The notes beneath the pieces are model-generated. The model searched no databases and was not told where the DNA came from. It saw only the letters and a list, made by a program, of their open reading frames with translations. Of a DNA stretch of 64,000 nucleotides, positions 45,052-57,628 are shown piece by piece (positions within the stretch are counted from its first letter, which is position 1; each line of letters opens with the position of its first letter). A program made the translations under genes and the position numbers. Where the stretch lies: NCBI GenBank assembly GCA_016169945.1, contig JADLSH010000085.1, forward strand, positions 1,674,001 through 1,738,000, written 5' to 3'. The stretch comes from Trachythela sp. YZ-2020. Its lineage: Eukaryota > Cnidaria > Anthozoa > Malacalcyonacea > Clavulariidae.

Positions 45052-45502
45052 CTTTTATATTATTCGGGCAGCATTTTCCATCCCTAACACCAATCTTTGA
45101 GTCCTTTCCAAACACTTGTGCGGCCGAGTGTACACTGTCATAGCGAGCCTTGTACTCAGTTCCTAACTTTCTGTCTACTTTCTGGTTCAAGAAAAACAAG
45201 TATTCCACTCCATAACCAGGGTCGGATAAACATGAGGCTGTAGACCCAAAACCCGAAACACAAATGTAGCTCTTTACTCCGGCTGGACCTTTATAGATAT
45301 GAGAAATATACAGACAAGCTTTGTATCTGTTGACGTCTTTGCCTTTGTTAACCACAAAACCTCGAACAACGACAGGAGCTTTTTGGGTTAATTCGGCAAT
45401 TGTAGGTGGTTGGTAATCTGGTCCAGGACTGCATTGGAAACTCTGGTGTACTGCGCAGAAGAACGCCAGCAATGCGATTGCTGAATTTATGCTTTTCGGC
45501 AT
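45052..45502 (-). CDS. Secreted NTR/TIMP-like protein, copy A, main exon
   Basis: NTR-domain proteins such as TIMPs inhibit metalloproteases through a Cys at the mature N-terminus (family knowledge). The ATG at 45502 (MPKSINSAIALLAFFCAVHQ) gives a signal peptide; cleavage before CSPGPDYQ would expose a Cys. The body has VVVRGFVV, YKACLYISHIYKGPAGVKSY, ICVSGFGSTASCLSDPG, VEYLFFLNQ and GKCCPN, which follow the NTR strand/Cys pattern (Y.I...YKG...C...EYL). A CxC start as in classical TIMPs is not present, so inhibition is not shown. A GTAAGT donor follows base 45052, phase 1; the last exon is uncertain (see 41985-42119). An in-frame upstream ATG at 45562 also exists, but copy B matches the 45502 start. 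Confidence 0.75.
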
Positions 45503-46440
45503 TTTCCGGTAAATGAGGTACAGACAGCTATCTATAGAAGAGAATTGAGAAATGAATATCAATATAACTGGCTAATTGCTGAACAGTTAAAAACCTACAA
45601 TTATATTTCATTAATTGTGTAAGCCTCCAACACATTTAAAAAAGTAGAAAGGGAGAAAAATGCTCACAGGTGTATTAATGTCTTTATTGTTTGAATAAGG
45701 TATAAGCTTTCGTGTATTAACCGTACGTGTGATAGTAATGAAAGAAAACCGGAATTATGATGTTTGCACAGGGGGTTTAGCTTTGTTACTCCTTTGGACC
45801 GAGTCCACAATAACTTACAATCGAGCAAGACATCATTATTAACCACCTATTGGAATGATACTCGCGTTGTTCTACTAGTTTCGAGGAGCTACCTTCGTTT
45901 GTTATACTGAACATGCGATTAAAAGGTGTAGAAACTACTTATTGCACATGCGTGCTTTACCAAATGTATAATATATGTCATAATAGAAACATTAATCAAC
46001 GTAAAGTGATGAAAATAAGGTACCCTGAGAATTAGGTAAATCTGCAGGCTATGCTATTATTACCTATATTGCTCAGATATATAACATTCTACACCCATGT
46101 GTTGGAAGAAAATAAATAGGTAAGAAGGTACATTAGAACGTGGTATATAGCTATAACTCTATATTCCAGAAAGAATAACAGTACATTTAAACGGTATACT
46201 AACCTGTATCAGTCATCCAAATCAGAAAGAGGATGGATTTCACACAACGTACTCACTGGCACTGCACGTTTTTACATAGATGCGAACATTATTAATATTT
46301 CACTTTTATATGATCTGCTCTCGAGAAACAGGAAACTGTATAACATTCAAGTTCATACAGGTACTCAAGAAAACACGGAAGAATGTTGCGTGGGCAAGAC
46401 AGAACGGTGCCCACCTTTACGACAGCAGGAATTATACTAG
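45503..46440. promoter_or_regulatory. Upstream region of NTR gene A
   Basis: Conserved in blocks with the upstream region of copy B, where it is split by a 3.4-kb element. No certain TATA or initiator can be named. Conservation in duplicates is expected from descent and does not prove function. Confidence 0.35.
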
Positions 46441-47324
46441 ACTATACTAATAATTATTTAATTGAAGGATCTTTCAATTTTTTGCGCTTGCATAAAGCTT
46501 GAGAAGCCTAAATGAATATACCTACTGCAGAATGAAAGAATGTTATAATCTGCAGAGAATTAATGTACCATATGCCGTAATGGAATCATAGGTAGAGATT
46601 AATAGTCAGCTAACGAGATCTATACAGAGGGGACAAAAACACCAAACTTCTCTCACACCTTCAACTGGTTACCAACTTTTAATTTTTTATCGGTGCCCAA
46701 AGAGTTATTGTTTGGAATCTATTTCGGCGAGGGATATTCGTGTTTTTACCTATATAAAATGCCAAATAGGAGAATTGAAGTTAGGGGAAAATGGGTCATT
46801 GAATGAGCTATTGCACGACATTATGAAAAATGGACATGCAATATGCGCATGAGCAGTTACATTATCTCAGAATTTAAATGTTCAATTTACTTAGATCAAT
46901 AAGTTGTATGATGGAGCGAAATATACCATTTTATTCGTTTTCTGTTGCTGCAATCCATTTTGGTCTAGTGTAGATGTTCAAATATTTTTTTCTTTATAAG
47001 GAAATATATACTAGACAAATTAACAAAAACACAAAAAAAAACCCGAAATAGATTCCGAGCAAATAAACTTTGGGCACCGATTAAAAATTGAAAGTTGGTC
47101 ACCAGCTGAATGTCTGCGAAAGGTTGGTTTAATTGTCCACTTTGCATGTGTAGATCCGAGCACTATGTCCTGACTATAAAAACTATATAATATATATAGT
47201 ATATATATATAATATATATTATTCGTTGATTTGGTATTCATGAATATAAAATATAGGGGAATTCGAAATTAAGGTGATAGTCTTTATTAAACGGTCACAT
47301 TAATTAGTTTGCGTTGCCGTCATT
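46441..47324. other. No gene seen
   Basis: AT-rich, with an inverted ACCAACTTTTAATTTTTATCG-like pair (GTGCCCAAAG near 46690 and its inverse CTTTGGGCAC near 47066) and an AT dinucleotide run at 47190-47222. Confidence 0.45.
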
Positions 47325-48115
47325 GTTATTATTACAAACATATCAATTGCAGGCGAGCAAATAACACGAGTTGAAAGTACAAAATCATTAGGCATTATTA
47401 TAGATGAACAATTAAAATGGCATGAACATAACAACAAACAATGTAAAACAATCTCAGCACTTATCGGAATGTTAAGAAGAGCTAGAGATTTTGTCACACA
47501 AGATGTTTTAATTACAATGTACAATTCACTTGTACTTCCGCACTTTACCTATACTGCTCAACTGTGTGGCATGGCTTTGGCACCGATCACATTAATAAAT
47601 TATATAAGTTACAGAAAAGGGCTGCTCGCGTAATAACAGGATCCAGTTACGACATAAGATCAACTAACATTTTTGAAACCTTAAACTGGAGACCTATAAA
47701 GGACAACTTAGACGAGCGCGACCTTGTAATGATTTTTAAGGCCCTTAAAGGTTTAGTACCCGACTACCTAATGCAGACAATTAACTTGAACGAAAACGAC
47801 AGCCATCAATTACGTAGCAACAATAGAAATATTCACCTACCTAAGCCAAAGACAAATTTTCTAAAAAATAGCTTTTCCTATCGAGGAGCTATGATTTGGA
47901 ATAACCTACCTAATCATATTATTGACCAAGCCTTAATAGAAGATGTCTCTGTCAACTCCTTTAAGAATGTGTATGTCCCAACCATTGGTCCTATCCCATT
48001 TATACTTATAGTGTAATTAACTACATTCACGTAAATAGTTTACTTAAATTTCCTGTTTTTCTCGCTTTTTAAATTTTCTTTTTTCCTAATTATGTAAATA
48101 TTTTAATGAACTCAC
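47325..48115 (+). mobile_element. LINE 3' fragment (end of RT and C-terminal region)
   Basis: It reads EQITRVESTKSLGIIIDEQL, LRRARDFVTQDVLITMYNSL and LPHFTYTAQLC. After a frame change at about 47560, WHGFGTDHINKLYKLQKRAA, RVITGSSYDIRSTNIFETLN and SYRGAMIWNNLP follow. These are the standard motifs of the RT thumb and C-terminus in CR1/L2-like elements. The 3' end is T-rich, near 48110. Only the last third of the element is present. Confidence 0.85.
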
Positions 48116-50248
48116 GGCCCTTTGAAAAACAGATGTACTTCTGAAAGGCTACCGTGATTAAATAAGTTTAAATAATAATTGAAGCACTTGTCTGATTGTT
48201 GTGTAAGGCTGTAAGCACTACGGAGTACCGAGTATATTGTATTAAAATCAGATGTCAAGATTTCCTGTTCCCTTATACGCCATTGATTCTTGAATATTGG
48301 GCGAGTCTTGTTATCGAGAATAGGAAATTGTATTGGACCAGGACTTTTGAATAACAAATTGAAAGATTGTTGTTTTGCAAAAACTTTGGTTATTGAGCTC
48401 ATTCACATTATTGCTCGAAAAAAGCATAGGACCGTTAATTCAGTAGAAATATAAATACTCATATTGAAGCAAAACATATAAGATGTTAGATGTAAACTGA
48501 TTAATGTAAGTATACTAAACAGTACCGCATGTTGCGTGCTTGGTTCAAATAAGCATTATCCATTTTATTTCAAATTGAAGAATTGAAAATGCTTCACTGG
48601 AATGCTTGATAGAATTCACTTATATGTTAAAATAGATTAAATTTAGAGCTTCATACAGTGTGATTCAGTATACTAGATTATGTGGCCCGCGTAAATGTGC
48701 ATGTATACGTATAATTATAGTGTCCAGTCTTCCCTATTGTGAGAGACATTGCTGTCTCGATTATTTTAAAAATTATTTCGAAAACGAGGGGATGTTACTT
48801 GGATTGGATTGTTGGAACAAAAGGAACTGTTTAATAGAAGATCATGTAATCTGATTAAGTACTTCAATCAACAACACTCTATCAGCAAATTCAAGCGCCC
48901 ACTTTGATCCAATTCACGCATTTTTCCTGCTACTATATGTTATAATTATTACAGAATACGTTTTCGCAGCTCTTACTTTTGCCTTGTGGGTGTTTTAATC
49001 GTCAGCTTTGTGAAACCCTTGTTTGTTATAGTATTTCATATTGTTCAATCGATCTGCATCATAGTGTTAAGTTTTTTCGAGAGCAGCGTGGGTCTTTAAA
49101 CGGGAAATGATATTGCTTCGGCAAAGTCGTGCCAGTTCCAGAATTTTAATTTAGAAAATTCAATTTGAAAATGCTTGGTATCTGCAGTCCAGCGCATATA
49201 AATTATATGCGAATAACTCTATTTATTCCAACTGAACAATTCAGTGTATTCTTGTCTATCAATACAGTAAGATAAGTACGATATGTTCTAAGAAGGCTGA
49301 ATCTTAAACCTGAGACTGGAATTTAATTGATAACTTCAATCTTTAGTTTTCGCCAATTAAGTGATCAAAGATAGGAATCTAAATAAAAGACAAGAATCTA
49401 ATTAGCAAGGCCTTTCAGTGAGAAATAAATAATTCGCGTTACTGTAATTTTTCTTCCTATTGAACCTCGCTCTCTATATTTTTAAGAAATACCACTGATT
49501 TCTATGGCAAGAAACATGAAATGTGTTATTGAATGATCAAAACCATTTTCCAAAAGGCAAAATGCTAAAAGGTTTTCCAGTAGACTGAAATCGTCAACAA
49601 TGGAATATAGTTTGGCCGAGAGGATTTTTGTAGCTTTTTCAATGGTTAGTGTAATAGTTTTGTAGTTATTCAATGCCTCAGACTCAGTGTAATTATTTTC
49701 AGTCATTACGGCGCATACGCCTTTCATCGCAATGACCAACATTTGATTCTTGCAGTATAATATAGCTGGAGGCATGTAAGATCGAAGTGGTTCCCTCCTT
49801 GAGAACTTCTCGTGACCAATTGGAATGTTCCTTTCTTGACCTCTACGTCGATTGCGCGACATACATGGTATAGACTGTACGTAGATACACCTAATATCCA
49901 GTATAGGAGCGTTTCACTAAGCACTTCTGAGCAGCAGATGGTGCCAGTGAGCCACCAGTTATCCCAATGGAAAGTTATCACAAATACAATGACGTATTAG
50001 GTTACAAATTTCCACACGCATGGAGTTTACGAACGCAATACGGATTTCGCTCATTTCAAAGAATTTGTTGAAGAAGCAGTTAGATATTTAAAGGTATGTT
50101 GATTGCTGCCGAGGTCCAGCGAGGCAGCTGACTATTCTTGACGAATCGGTCTTGACTCGTACCAGTTTCCTCTCGTGACCTATGTAAATTAGTCAAGGCA
50201 AACTCGATTCGTCTGTAGTTAGTCGTTCGATCGATTATAGATACTTAC
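48116..50248. other. Flank of NTR copy B, unassigned ORFs
   Basis: Contains unit-B match 49147-49430. Two minus ORFs (48112-48402 and 49482-49862) are open but have no family I recognise. The second has no counterpart in unit A, which lowers the chance that it is an ancestral exon. Confidence 0.4.
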
Positions 50249-50669
50249 ATTTTATATTATTCGGGCAGCATTTTCCATCCCAAACACCATTCCCCGAGTT
50301 CCTTCCGAACACTTGTGTAGCCGAGTGTATATACTATCATAGCGAGCTTTGTACTCAGTTCCTAACTTGCTGTCTACTTTCCAGTTCAAGAAAAGCAAGT
50401 ATTCCACATAACCAGGGTCGGATAAACATGCGGCTGTAGACCCAAAACTAGATACACAAATGTAGCTCTTTACTCCTGAACCTTTATAGACATGAGAAAT
50501 ATACAGACAAGCTTTGCATCTGTTGATGTCTTTGCCTTTGTTAACCACAAACCCTCGAACAATGACGCCGGTAATTGTGGGTGGTCCAGGACTGCATTGG
50601 CAACTCTGATGTATTGTGCAGAGGAACGTCAGCAATACGTACGATTGCTGAATTTATACTTTTCGACAT
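50249..50669 (-). pseudogene. NTR/TIMP-like protein, copy B, frameshifted
   Basis: Closely matches copy A (GFVVNKGKDINRCKACLYIS, KSYICVSSFGSTAACLSDPG, VEYLLFLNWK, GTEYKARYDS). Three in-frame or local losses are visible: about 11 residues after CSPGP, and single residues in the GPAG and GYGVEY positions. Near the start, 4 extra nt (about 50636-50645, CGTACG where A has CG) put MSKSINSAI out of frame with the domain. The donor GTAAGT is kept. Without another start it would not be secreted, so it is likely a pseudogene; an alternative first exon cannot be excluded. Confidence 0.65.
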
Positions 50670-50791
50670 TTTCCAGTAAATGAGGTATACAAACAGCTTT
50701 CTATAGAAGGGAGTTGGGAAATGAATGTCAATATATAATTGCTGGTTAATGTCTGAACATTTAGAAAATATAATGTTATAGTTCGCTTATA

Positions 50792-53700
50792 CTGGCCATG
50801 CAGAGGAGGAATCGTCAGTATACCACAATGCATTGCGTCTCATTAATATTCAGTTTTATTCACATTCGAAAATTTCCGATGATGTGTGGTGAAAAATTAC
50901 GGATTTAATTGCGAATTTTCTCTCAGAAAATCTGGTATTTTTGAAGGTATGTTTTTATATTTGTTTTATTTGTGCATCTTATTTCACGATTTTTTACTTA
51001 GGTACTTTATGCATCACGTTTTAGCTATGCAATCGCGCATTGTATTTACCCTTGTTTCGGGTCAGTGGACACGCCACAAAAGTGGCTTTCATATATGCAG
51101 GAGATAATTATATTTATCAATTTCAAAAGTAGAAAAAAGTCACAGAATCGAATTCAGGAGGAGTTATTCTTTCTATTGGTCCTTTAAAACACGAATTAAC
51201 TCCTAAAACCGACGAGTAATCGCGGTTTGAAAATTGGGTATCTTTGCTATATTCTAAAATATTGGTTATTTATATTGCGATTTTTCGCCCCCAAAACTTC
51301 GAACTTTTGAATCTATTTTTTTATAACTGTTTTATATGTGAATGTATTTCAACGATTTTTGACTTGTTTAGTTGATGTATCACGCTTTAGGTATCCCAAT
51401 CACGCATTATATTTACCATTGTGTTGGGTCAGTACGCAAGCCTCGAAAATGGCATGTAAACATGTAGGAGATTAAATGGGTAATTCAAGAGAAAACTCAA
51501 TGAAAATCACATCACTGAAATCAGGGAATGTTTTCCTTTTTACTAATACCAAAAAAAACAAATTAACTCCTAAAATAAGCGAGATATTGCTGTTGGAATA
51601 TCGGGTGTTTTTGGCTATGTTCTGTCGGTAATGGCGCCATGTGGCGGGAAGTGCCACATGAATACATGATTGGGGCATTTTAAAATGGGCTTCAAGTCAG
51701 AAGGCTTTGGATGGTCTTTTATTCCATATTTATATAGCGCCACAAAAATAAACAACAAATTTGTAAGATTAACTCCACTGTCTTATTAGATATTACTTTG
51801 TATATACATTTCCAAAATGACCATAAATTTCAGATTAAGCACTGACATTATTAATGGTTCAGAGTAGGTGTAATAATCATTCATGATTGATATTTAATAA
51901 CTGAGCAAGTTTCAGTTTTTTCTTCGCCTTGAGAAATATGGCCAGGCAGGCCAGACCTTCCTCGAACTGCTTTTCGGAGTCAAGAAAAGTGAGATTTCAG
52001 CTGTGTTTGGTTCCAAGTAAAAATACAGTGACATGCAGTGAATGTTTTTCTCCATGTTTTAACTTTTATATTACATATTCTAGGGAAAGTGTCAATGGGA
52101 ATGACATGTTATGGTCAAGTTCATGGACTGAGTCTCATTTGCTGCACCACCTTTGGATGATTATGATACTATTAACATACTATGTAGTATACAAAATAGA
52201 GTCATTTCATAACAATCCTGAACTTTTTGTATAAATAGCATTGAACCCAATTTTAATAGGAAATAATATAGGAATATTTACATGGAGATAGAGATACGGC
52301 TGACCCAGGTTCACAAACTTGCCTGCTTTATCATTTGCCTGCTTTATGTACCTATTACAATCCTCAGTGTTGCAACAAGTCCAGTCATTGACTCAGAGTG
52401 CCATGCTCAATTGAAGCAATTGATTTGATTTAATTTAAGTAGAGTTGTTGACTCCCTTATTCAAACACCTTGAGTTGACTAAATACAACAATGATAATTT
52501 GTAAATAACTCTTTCAAGTTAGTGCAAATCTCAGGCAAGTAGATCTAGAAATATTTTGAGAAAATTAGATCTTACGTAAATACCACAATTTTTGATACCG
52601 CAAAGCTAGTGAGATTGGCAGGCAAAGGTATCATCAATCCATGTATTTTAGTTGGCATATTTATAATTTGAATAAAGTAGTACTTTCAGAATGATATATT
52701 TGCTTCTGATGTAATTTTTAGATTTCAATTGCACCATTTTGTACTTTGATTATTTCTCTTTTGATAATAGATAAATAATTAAATAGTAACCTATTATTAT
52801 TGTATGTATATAATATATAGGTGCATTCATTAAGTGTGATAGTGCAGCATATGGTGGCCAAGTCTAAAAGGAAAGACCATTAGCCAAGACATTATTTGCC
52901 ACTCTCAAAAGGGTGAATACATTTTGACCACCATATGTAACACAATATAAGACACTTAATAGCTATATTGGATTGTAGTTTAAGGTTTAATTTTTTGTTC
53001 TATTGAAGTGAGATGGAATTCCTTATCAGCTTTTCAATTTGTTAAAATAGAGGTTTAGTTTGACTGGGGATGAGTTTGTCAAGTTAAGTAACCAAGGATG
53101 TTGATTAATCTGCATAAGAGTAATGACAGTAAACCAATTTCTCTATGCAACGTGAAGCATCGCATTGAAGGTGGTGGTGTGCCAGTCAAAGGTTTTGTAA
53201 GCAGGACAGCAATGGATGAACTTTAAGCATCTAGTTACAATATTGATATTGCAGTAGCCAGTATGTCAGATTGCCATTAGGAACACATTTCTACGATATT
53301 TCTTTCTAAAAGTAAAAACAATTCTATCATTAACATACTTGGTAGAATACATTTATCTATGTAACAACCTGAATATCACTCTCAATTTTGAAATACAATA
53401 CTGTAATACAATAGTGTAGTAGTTTAGTACAGTTGTATTTTAACCTTGGCATATAAAGTAATATTTTATCTGTGACTTTATTTTATGCCTTATTCCCTTA
53501 TTTACTGACATTTAACCAGTCCAAACACAGAAGATATCGTTTGTCTGATGATTGTAAAAGCAATTAGAAATTGCTGAAACAGAACATGACATACACCAAC
53601 ATATTCATGAATACAATGTCAAATTATGTACTAAAATAAATTAAATAATGTGACATGCCAGATGGGAAATTTTGTCTGTAATGTTTTATATGACAAATAA

Positions 53701-54168
53701 TTATTAATTGCAATTGAAAATAGAATCCAATATTACCAGTAAAAATTTAACTGCCTTACCTTGAGAACAATACACGAAATGTGTTTAATATCATATTTTC
53801 TGGACTTTTATACGTTAGGCAAAAATGCATTTATACGAAACGCCCGAATGAATCGTGACTCTTCGAAAGCTTGAACCATTTAAATTCTACGCAAAATGGC
53901 TTGAAATTACCACTAAACGTCGTTTCACAGCGGACATGAACAATAAGAAGTCAATATGATCCTAAAATCAAAGTTTTCTTGTGACAAAAGTTGGAAATTT
54001 CACCATAATGTGACTGCTGTTCGCTTCTGTCAGTTCTGTGTTCATGTTTGCACTGCGATGGCCAAGTGGCCAACCGAAAAATGAGCGAGCGAGCTCCGGC
54101 GAATTGATAATATGTACTAAAACCGCAATGCATCACGGTATACTGACGATACCTCCTCTGCTGGCCAT
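50792..54168. mobile_element. 3.4-kb TIR element upstream of NTR copy B
   Basis: TIRs TGGCCATGCAGAGGAGG and ATCGTCAGTATACC...GCATTGCG at the left match, inverted, GGTATACTGACGAT and CCTCCTCTGCTGGCCA at the right. Homology to unit A stops at the left end and resumes right after the right end (ATGCCTCCAACACATT), which confirms an insertion. The interior has a direct tandem repeat of about 390 bp (about 50900-51640) and no transposase I recognise. Target duplication is not clear. Confidence 0.75.
50900..51640. repeat. Two diverged copies of a ~390-bp tandem unit
   Basis: Shared landmarks, about 390 bp apart: GGTCAGT.....GC near 51060 and 51427, ACGATTTTT.ACTT near 50987 and 51353, AATTAACTCCTAAAA near 51194 and 51561. 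Confidence 0.6.
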
Positions 54169-54336
54169 GTATGCCTCCAACACATTAAAAAAGGTGGAAA
54201 AAGAGAAAAATGCTCATGCACGGATGCTAATAATGTTTTATTGTTTTTAATAACATAAGCTTTCGTGTATTAACAGTGTTAATAAAATCGCAATCGGAAT
54301 AAAGATGTTTGAACAGACGTTGGCCACCCGTGTTAA

Positions 54337-54518
54337 GCCTGGTTCACACTAGCAATTTTGTCAGCGACTTTTCTCTTCCTGATCGGTGTGATCGAGCGAA
54401 TGACATATCGACGTATGCGTAGTAAAACCGATCCCATAATGATCACATACTTTTGTTCGTGAGTCTACTATAATTCGCATTCGTCAGGAGGAGGATAATT
54501 GCTAGTGCGAACTAGGCT
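54337..54518. mobile_element. TTAA-flanked MITE
   Basis: TIRs GCCTGGTTCACACTAGCAATT / inverse (AATTGCTAGTGCGAACTAGGC), bounded by TTAA at both ends (54333-54336; 54519-54522), as in piggyBac/Kolobok-type insertions. Confidence 0.7.
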
Positions 54519-54884
54519 TTAAGGAGGTGCATGGGCCGCATTAAAAGAGAACAGGTAACTTATTCTACAATCACGCAAAATATAATAAACAACCTACTGT
54601 AAAAAGAGTAGAAGTTTCCCTTATTAGACATGCACATGCAGTACTGACAGAGGTGTTCCTTTGTTACAACGTGATTTTAGAAATTTTGTAGAAACTACTT
54701 TTTGCACATGTGCGCTTTAACAAATATATAAGAATTCCATTTAACAAAAGAAAATAGTAAATATATGTCATAAGAAAATCATTAATAAACACAAAGCCAT
54801 AACAATGAAATGTCTCAGGTCACTATATACATCACTATATAATATATCACTATATAATAATATTGTTATCTAGTATTTTATTAA

Positions 54885-55400
54885 TGTACGAGGTACGGAA
54901 CCGTTACACGTTCATTCGTTTAATGTTACAAATGTCTAGTTTCAAAGTTCTCTTCTTCCAGCTTCTTCTCCTTCTCCAGTTGTTCTTCAGTGGTCCAGTA
55001 GTCTATCTTGTTCTGTTGTCTAGTTCTTGAGTTTCTGCCTTCACTCTTCTTTCAGCTACTATGCATTCACTGCATCCACTACATCCGCTCCTCTTTTGGC
55101 TGCTATGCATGGATCCACTGTCGGAGTTGAGCTGGGCTTCTCCTTTTAATGCTAGCGGTTCAGGGGATCGCTGTACACGTGGGCCGAAAGGTCGGATGAT
55201 CTTGAACTAGCCAATCAACCCCGAGAAGGTGTAATAGCGAACCCTCGTTCCAGCTCTCTTTCTTTGTTTATATAGGGCGTTGTCAGTAACCCAAGTCAGT
55301 TTTATTGCTCGATTTTTCTATTTTATATTCTTTACAACTGAATAAATTGTATATTGTCCGTTAGGAACAACTACTAACTATACGATTATAAAGTTAGTTT
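54885..55400. repeat. Possible solo LTR or promoter-like repeat
   Basis: Contains CT-rich sequence, then TTTATATAGGGCG (TATA-like, 55266), and AATAAATTG about 75 bp later. This TATA-then-poly(A)-signal layout is usual in LTRs. It has no match in unit A at the same place. Borders were not found, so this is tentative. Confidence 0.25.
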
Positions 55401-56090
55401 TACGAAATATGCTCAATGTTACTAGAGAGCATAACATGCCTTAGGATGACTCATTGCTAAGCCCTTAGGTCGTACACGTGAAAGGTCAATGTTCTATGTA
55501 TCTTGAACCATATGCTCTTTTTAAATAAAGCTGCCACAAGATAAATTTGTGGGAAGAACGTCTATCAAACTTTTACTTTTTCACCTGTATAAGTGTAACA
55601 AATCTCACAAACCGTCATGCTTTAATGGAAGGAATAATTAATATTTACGTTGGGCCGGAAAATAATTTATTTTACTTTGAGGTAAAAATCCATTATCCCT
55701 TCCATGTTATCCTAAATAATGTTTACTTGGTGGGAGTTTTCACTGCCTGTTAATCAAGCAAACATCTTCCTATTTTTAAATAATTTAGTTTAACATTAAT
55801 GATCGTTTTCATGCATACTAATTTTGACCTACAATTTTCATTTACTACAAGCCGAAATTCCGTAACAATATATATTCCACATCTATATTCCACATCCATA
55901 TAGGTAAGAAGGTAATAAATTTGGGCGTCAGTGGTACGGAGCTATATTACTGTACGCTCCAGAATATGACAAAAGAGGATGGATCTGTAGTCTGTATGAC
56001 ATATAGGTACTCAAGAAAACACGAAAGGATACTGCGTGGGAAAAAGGGTGCCTACCTTTACATCAACTAGAATTACTGCGTGAATCTCTT

Positions 56091-57513
56091 TAAGAGTATG
56101 GGTATATATCAAGTCCATAGATTACCTCTTGTTTTTGTAAGAGGTTTTATCAAGTCCATGGATTACCTCTTATATATCAAGTCCATGGATTACCTCTTGT
56201 TTTTGTACAAGCAATGGCTATAATCTTTAACCCTATAATGAAACTTTTAATTATAATCATTGTAAAAGAGTAGATGCAGTTAATGCGGAATAATAGAAAG
56301 TTTAGTAAACTATTCATTTACAATAGCTTTTATGATAATTATCAATGTACAATGAAATGTGTTTGTATGTATGCAACAAGCGTGCGTGTATGTAATATTC
56401 CGTACTAAAAGCAAGCAAACGGGAAAAAATTTTAATCCACGCACATGCATGCATTGATTGAAACCCTAGGTTTCTGTTATAAAACAATTTGGTTCTATTT
56501 GGACCTATGCTCGCGTCCGAAGTATATATAACTAATCGCGAATGCTTGAATAACCAACTCGGTAAACGATGCCACTGATACAATTTCAGCACTAGTGAAG
56601 AAAATTCAATTCGCAAGTAACTATGAACAGCAAATTAGAAAGATTTACAAGTCAATAGTATCCAGTAAAACGACCTGCAGTTCCCCGGTGTTCGACATAT
56701 GTCCTATGTCCTTATTGTCCTATGCCAGGAACCATGATCTGGCTTGCAGTTTAATTTATCCAATTTATCCACAGTCGTATGCTCGGCAATGTTAAAATTG
56801 AACTCTTTCGACTTCGACGGCCTGTAAAGTGTCGCTATAAAATTTGTCTTGAAGAATTTGAATGGTTTGAAAACGATAAATAGTTCACATTTATGTTTAA
56901 TCGCCATGCAAAACTATAGTTTGCGTGATCCAACACAGCTGAGAGTAGCACGCAATGACGTCAAAAAGTGAGGGAGCTGACAAATCCGCTTCTGCACGGA
57001 TTGAGCTTTAGCATTAAGCATGCAATTTCTCCTTACCTTTAATATTTGGACAGAAATAATTTAGGAACACTCTAATAAACATATAGGATCTTTCATTTAA
57101 GCCCAACTTGTTTTGGGACTGGAGTTCCCCTTTAACGAAGTAATCACTGAATCAACAATAGTTGTTGTGTCTACAATCATTCCCACAGGGCGCAGTGGCA
57201 CTAGTGTCGAATGTTGAAGGGGCGAGATTCTACTAGAAATCACATTATGTACATGTATGACAACCGGTATCATCTGCTCCACGGTCCCTGATAGAATACA
57301 TACTCCTATCTCTTCTCAGTCAAAATTTTGTCTCCACAAAATGGCGGATTTATAAGGGCATTTTGACTCGTTCCAATCTCCTGTGGCAAAGAATTTCACG
57401 CGGTGGCGGGGAAGTTATTTTTTGACAAAGATTGCAAAAAGTTTTAAATATCGAGCTTTGTGAATAAGATAAACTTGGCGGGAAACCTATTCTGATGGAG
57501 TGATGGGTTTTTA
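56091..57513. other. No gene seen
   Basis: Includes three copies of ATCAAGTCCATGGATTACCTC (about 56108-56200), a local tandem repeat with 50-bp spacing. ORFs are short and unlike known proteins. Confidence 0.5.
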
Positions 57514-57628
57514 GGGACTGTTCATAAAGTATAGGTGGGGGTGGGCTATGAAAAAACCTAAAACTATCCTTTTTAAAGTTCAATTTTCATAACCCCCCCA
57601 CCCCCTCCTGTACTTTATGACCAGTCCC
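57514..57628. mobile_element. TA-flanked 115-bp MITE
   Basis: TIRs GGGACTGTTCATAAAGTA / TACTTTATGACCAGTCCC with TA on each side. C/G runs occur inside. Mariner-type MITE by size and target site. Confidence 0.75.

Larger units (their letters stand above)
39330..56090 (-). other. Tandem segmental duplication with two NTR/TIMP-like genes
   Basis: Unit A blocks match unit B blocks in the same order: 39330-39690 with 49147-49430 (shared AAGAAGGCTGAATCTTAAACC, TTTAGTTTTCGCCAATT), 41985-42110 with 49873-49990, 45052-45600 with 50249-50760, and 45619-46440 with 54170-56090 (shared AGCTTTCGTGTATTAAC, GGTACTCAAGAAAACACG). Gaps are explained by different insertions in each unit. This is best read as one duplication of gene plus flanks, followed by independent decay. 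Confidence 0.75.

Noticed and set aside
49482..49862. 126-codon minus ORF as a last exon of NTR copy B
   Set aside because: It has no counterpart in duplicated unit A and no NTR-like Cys pattern.
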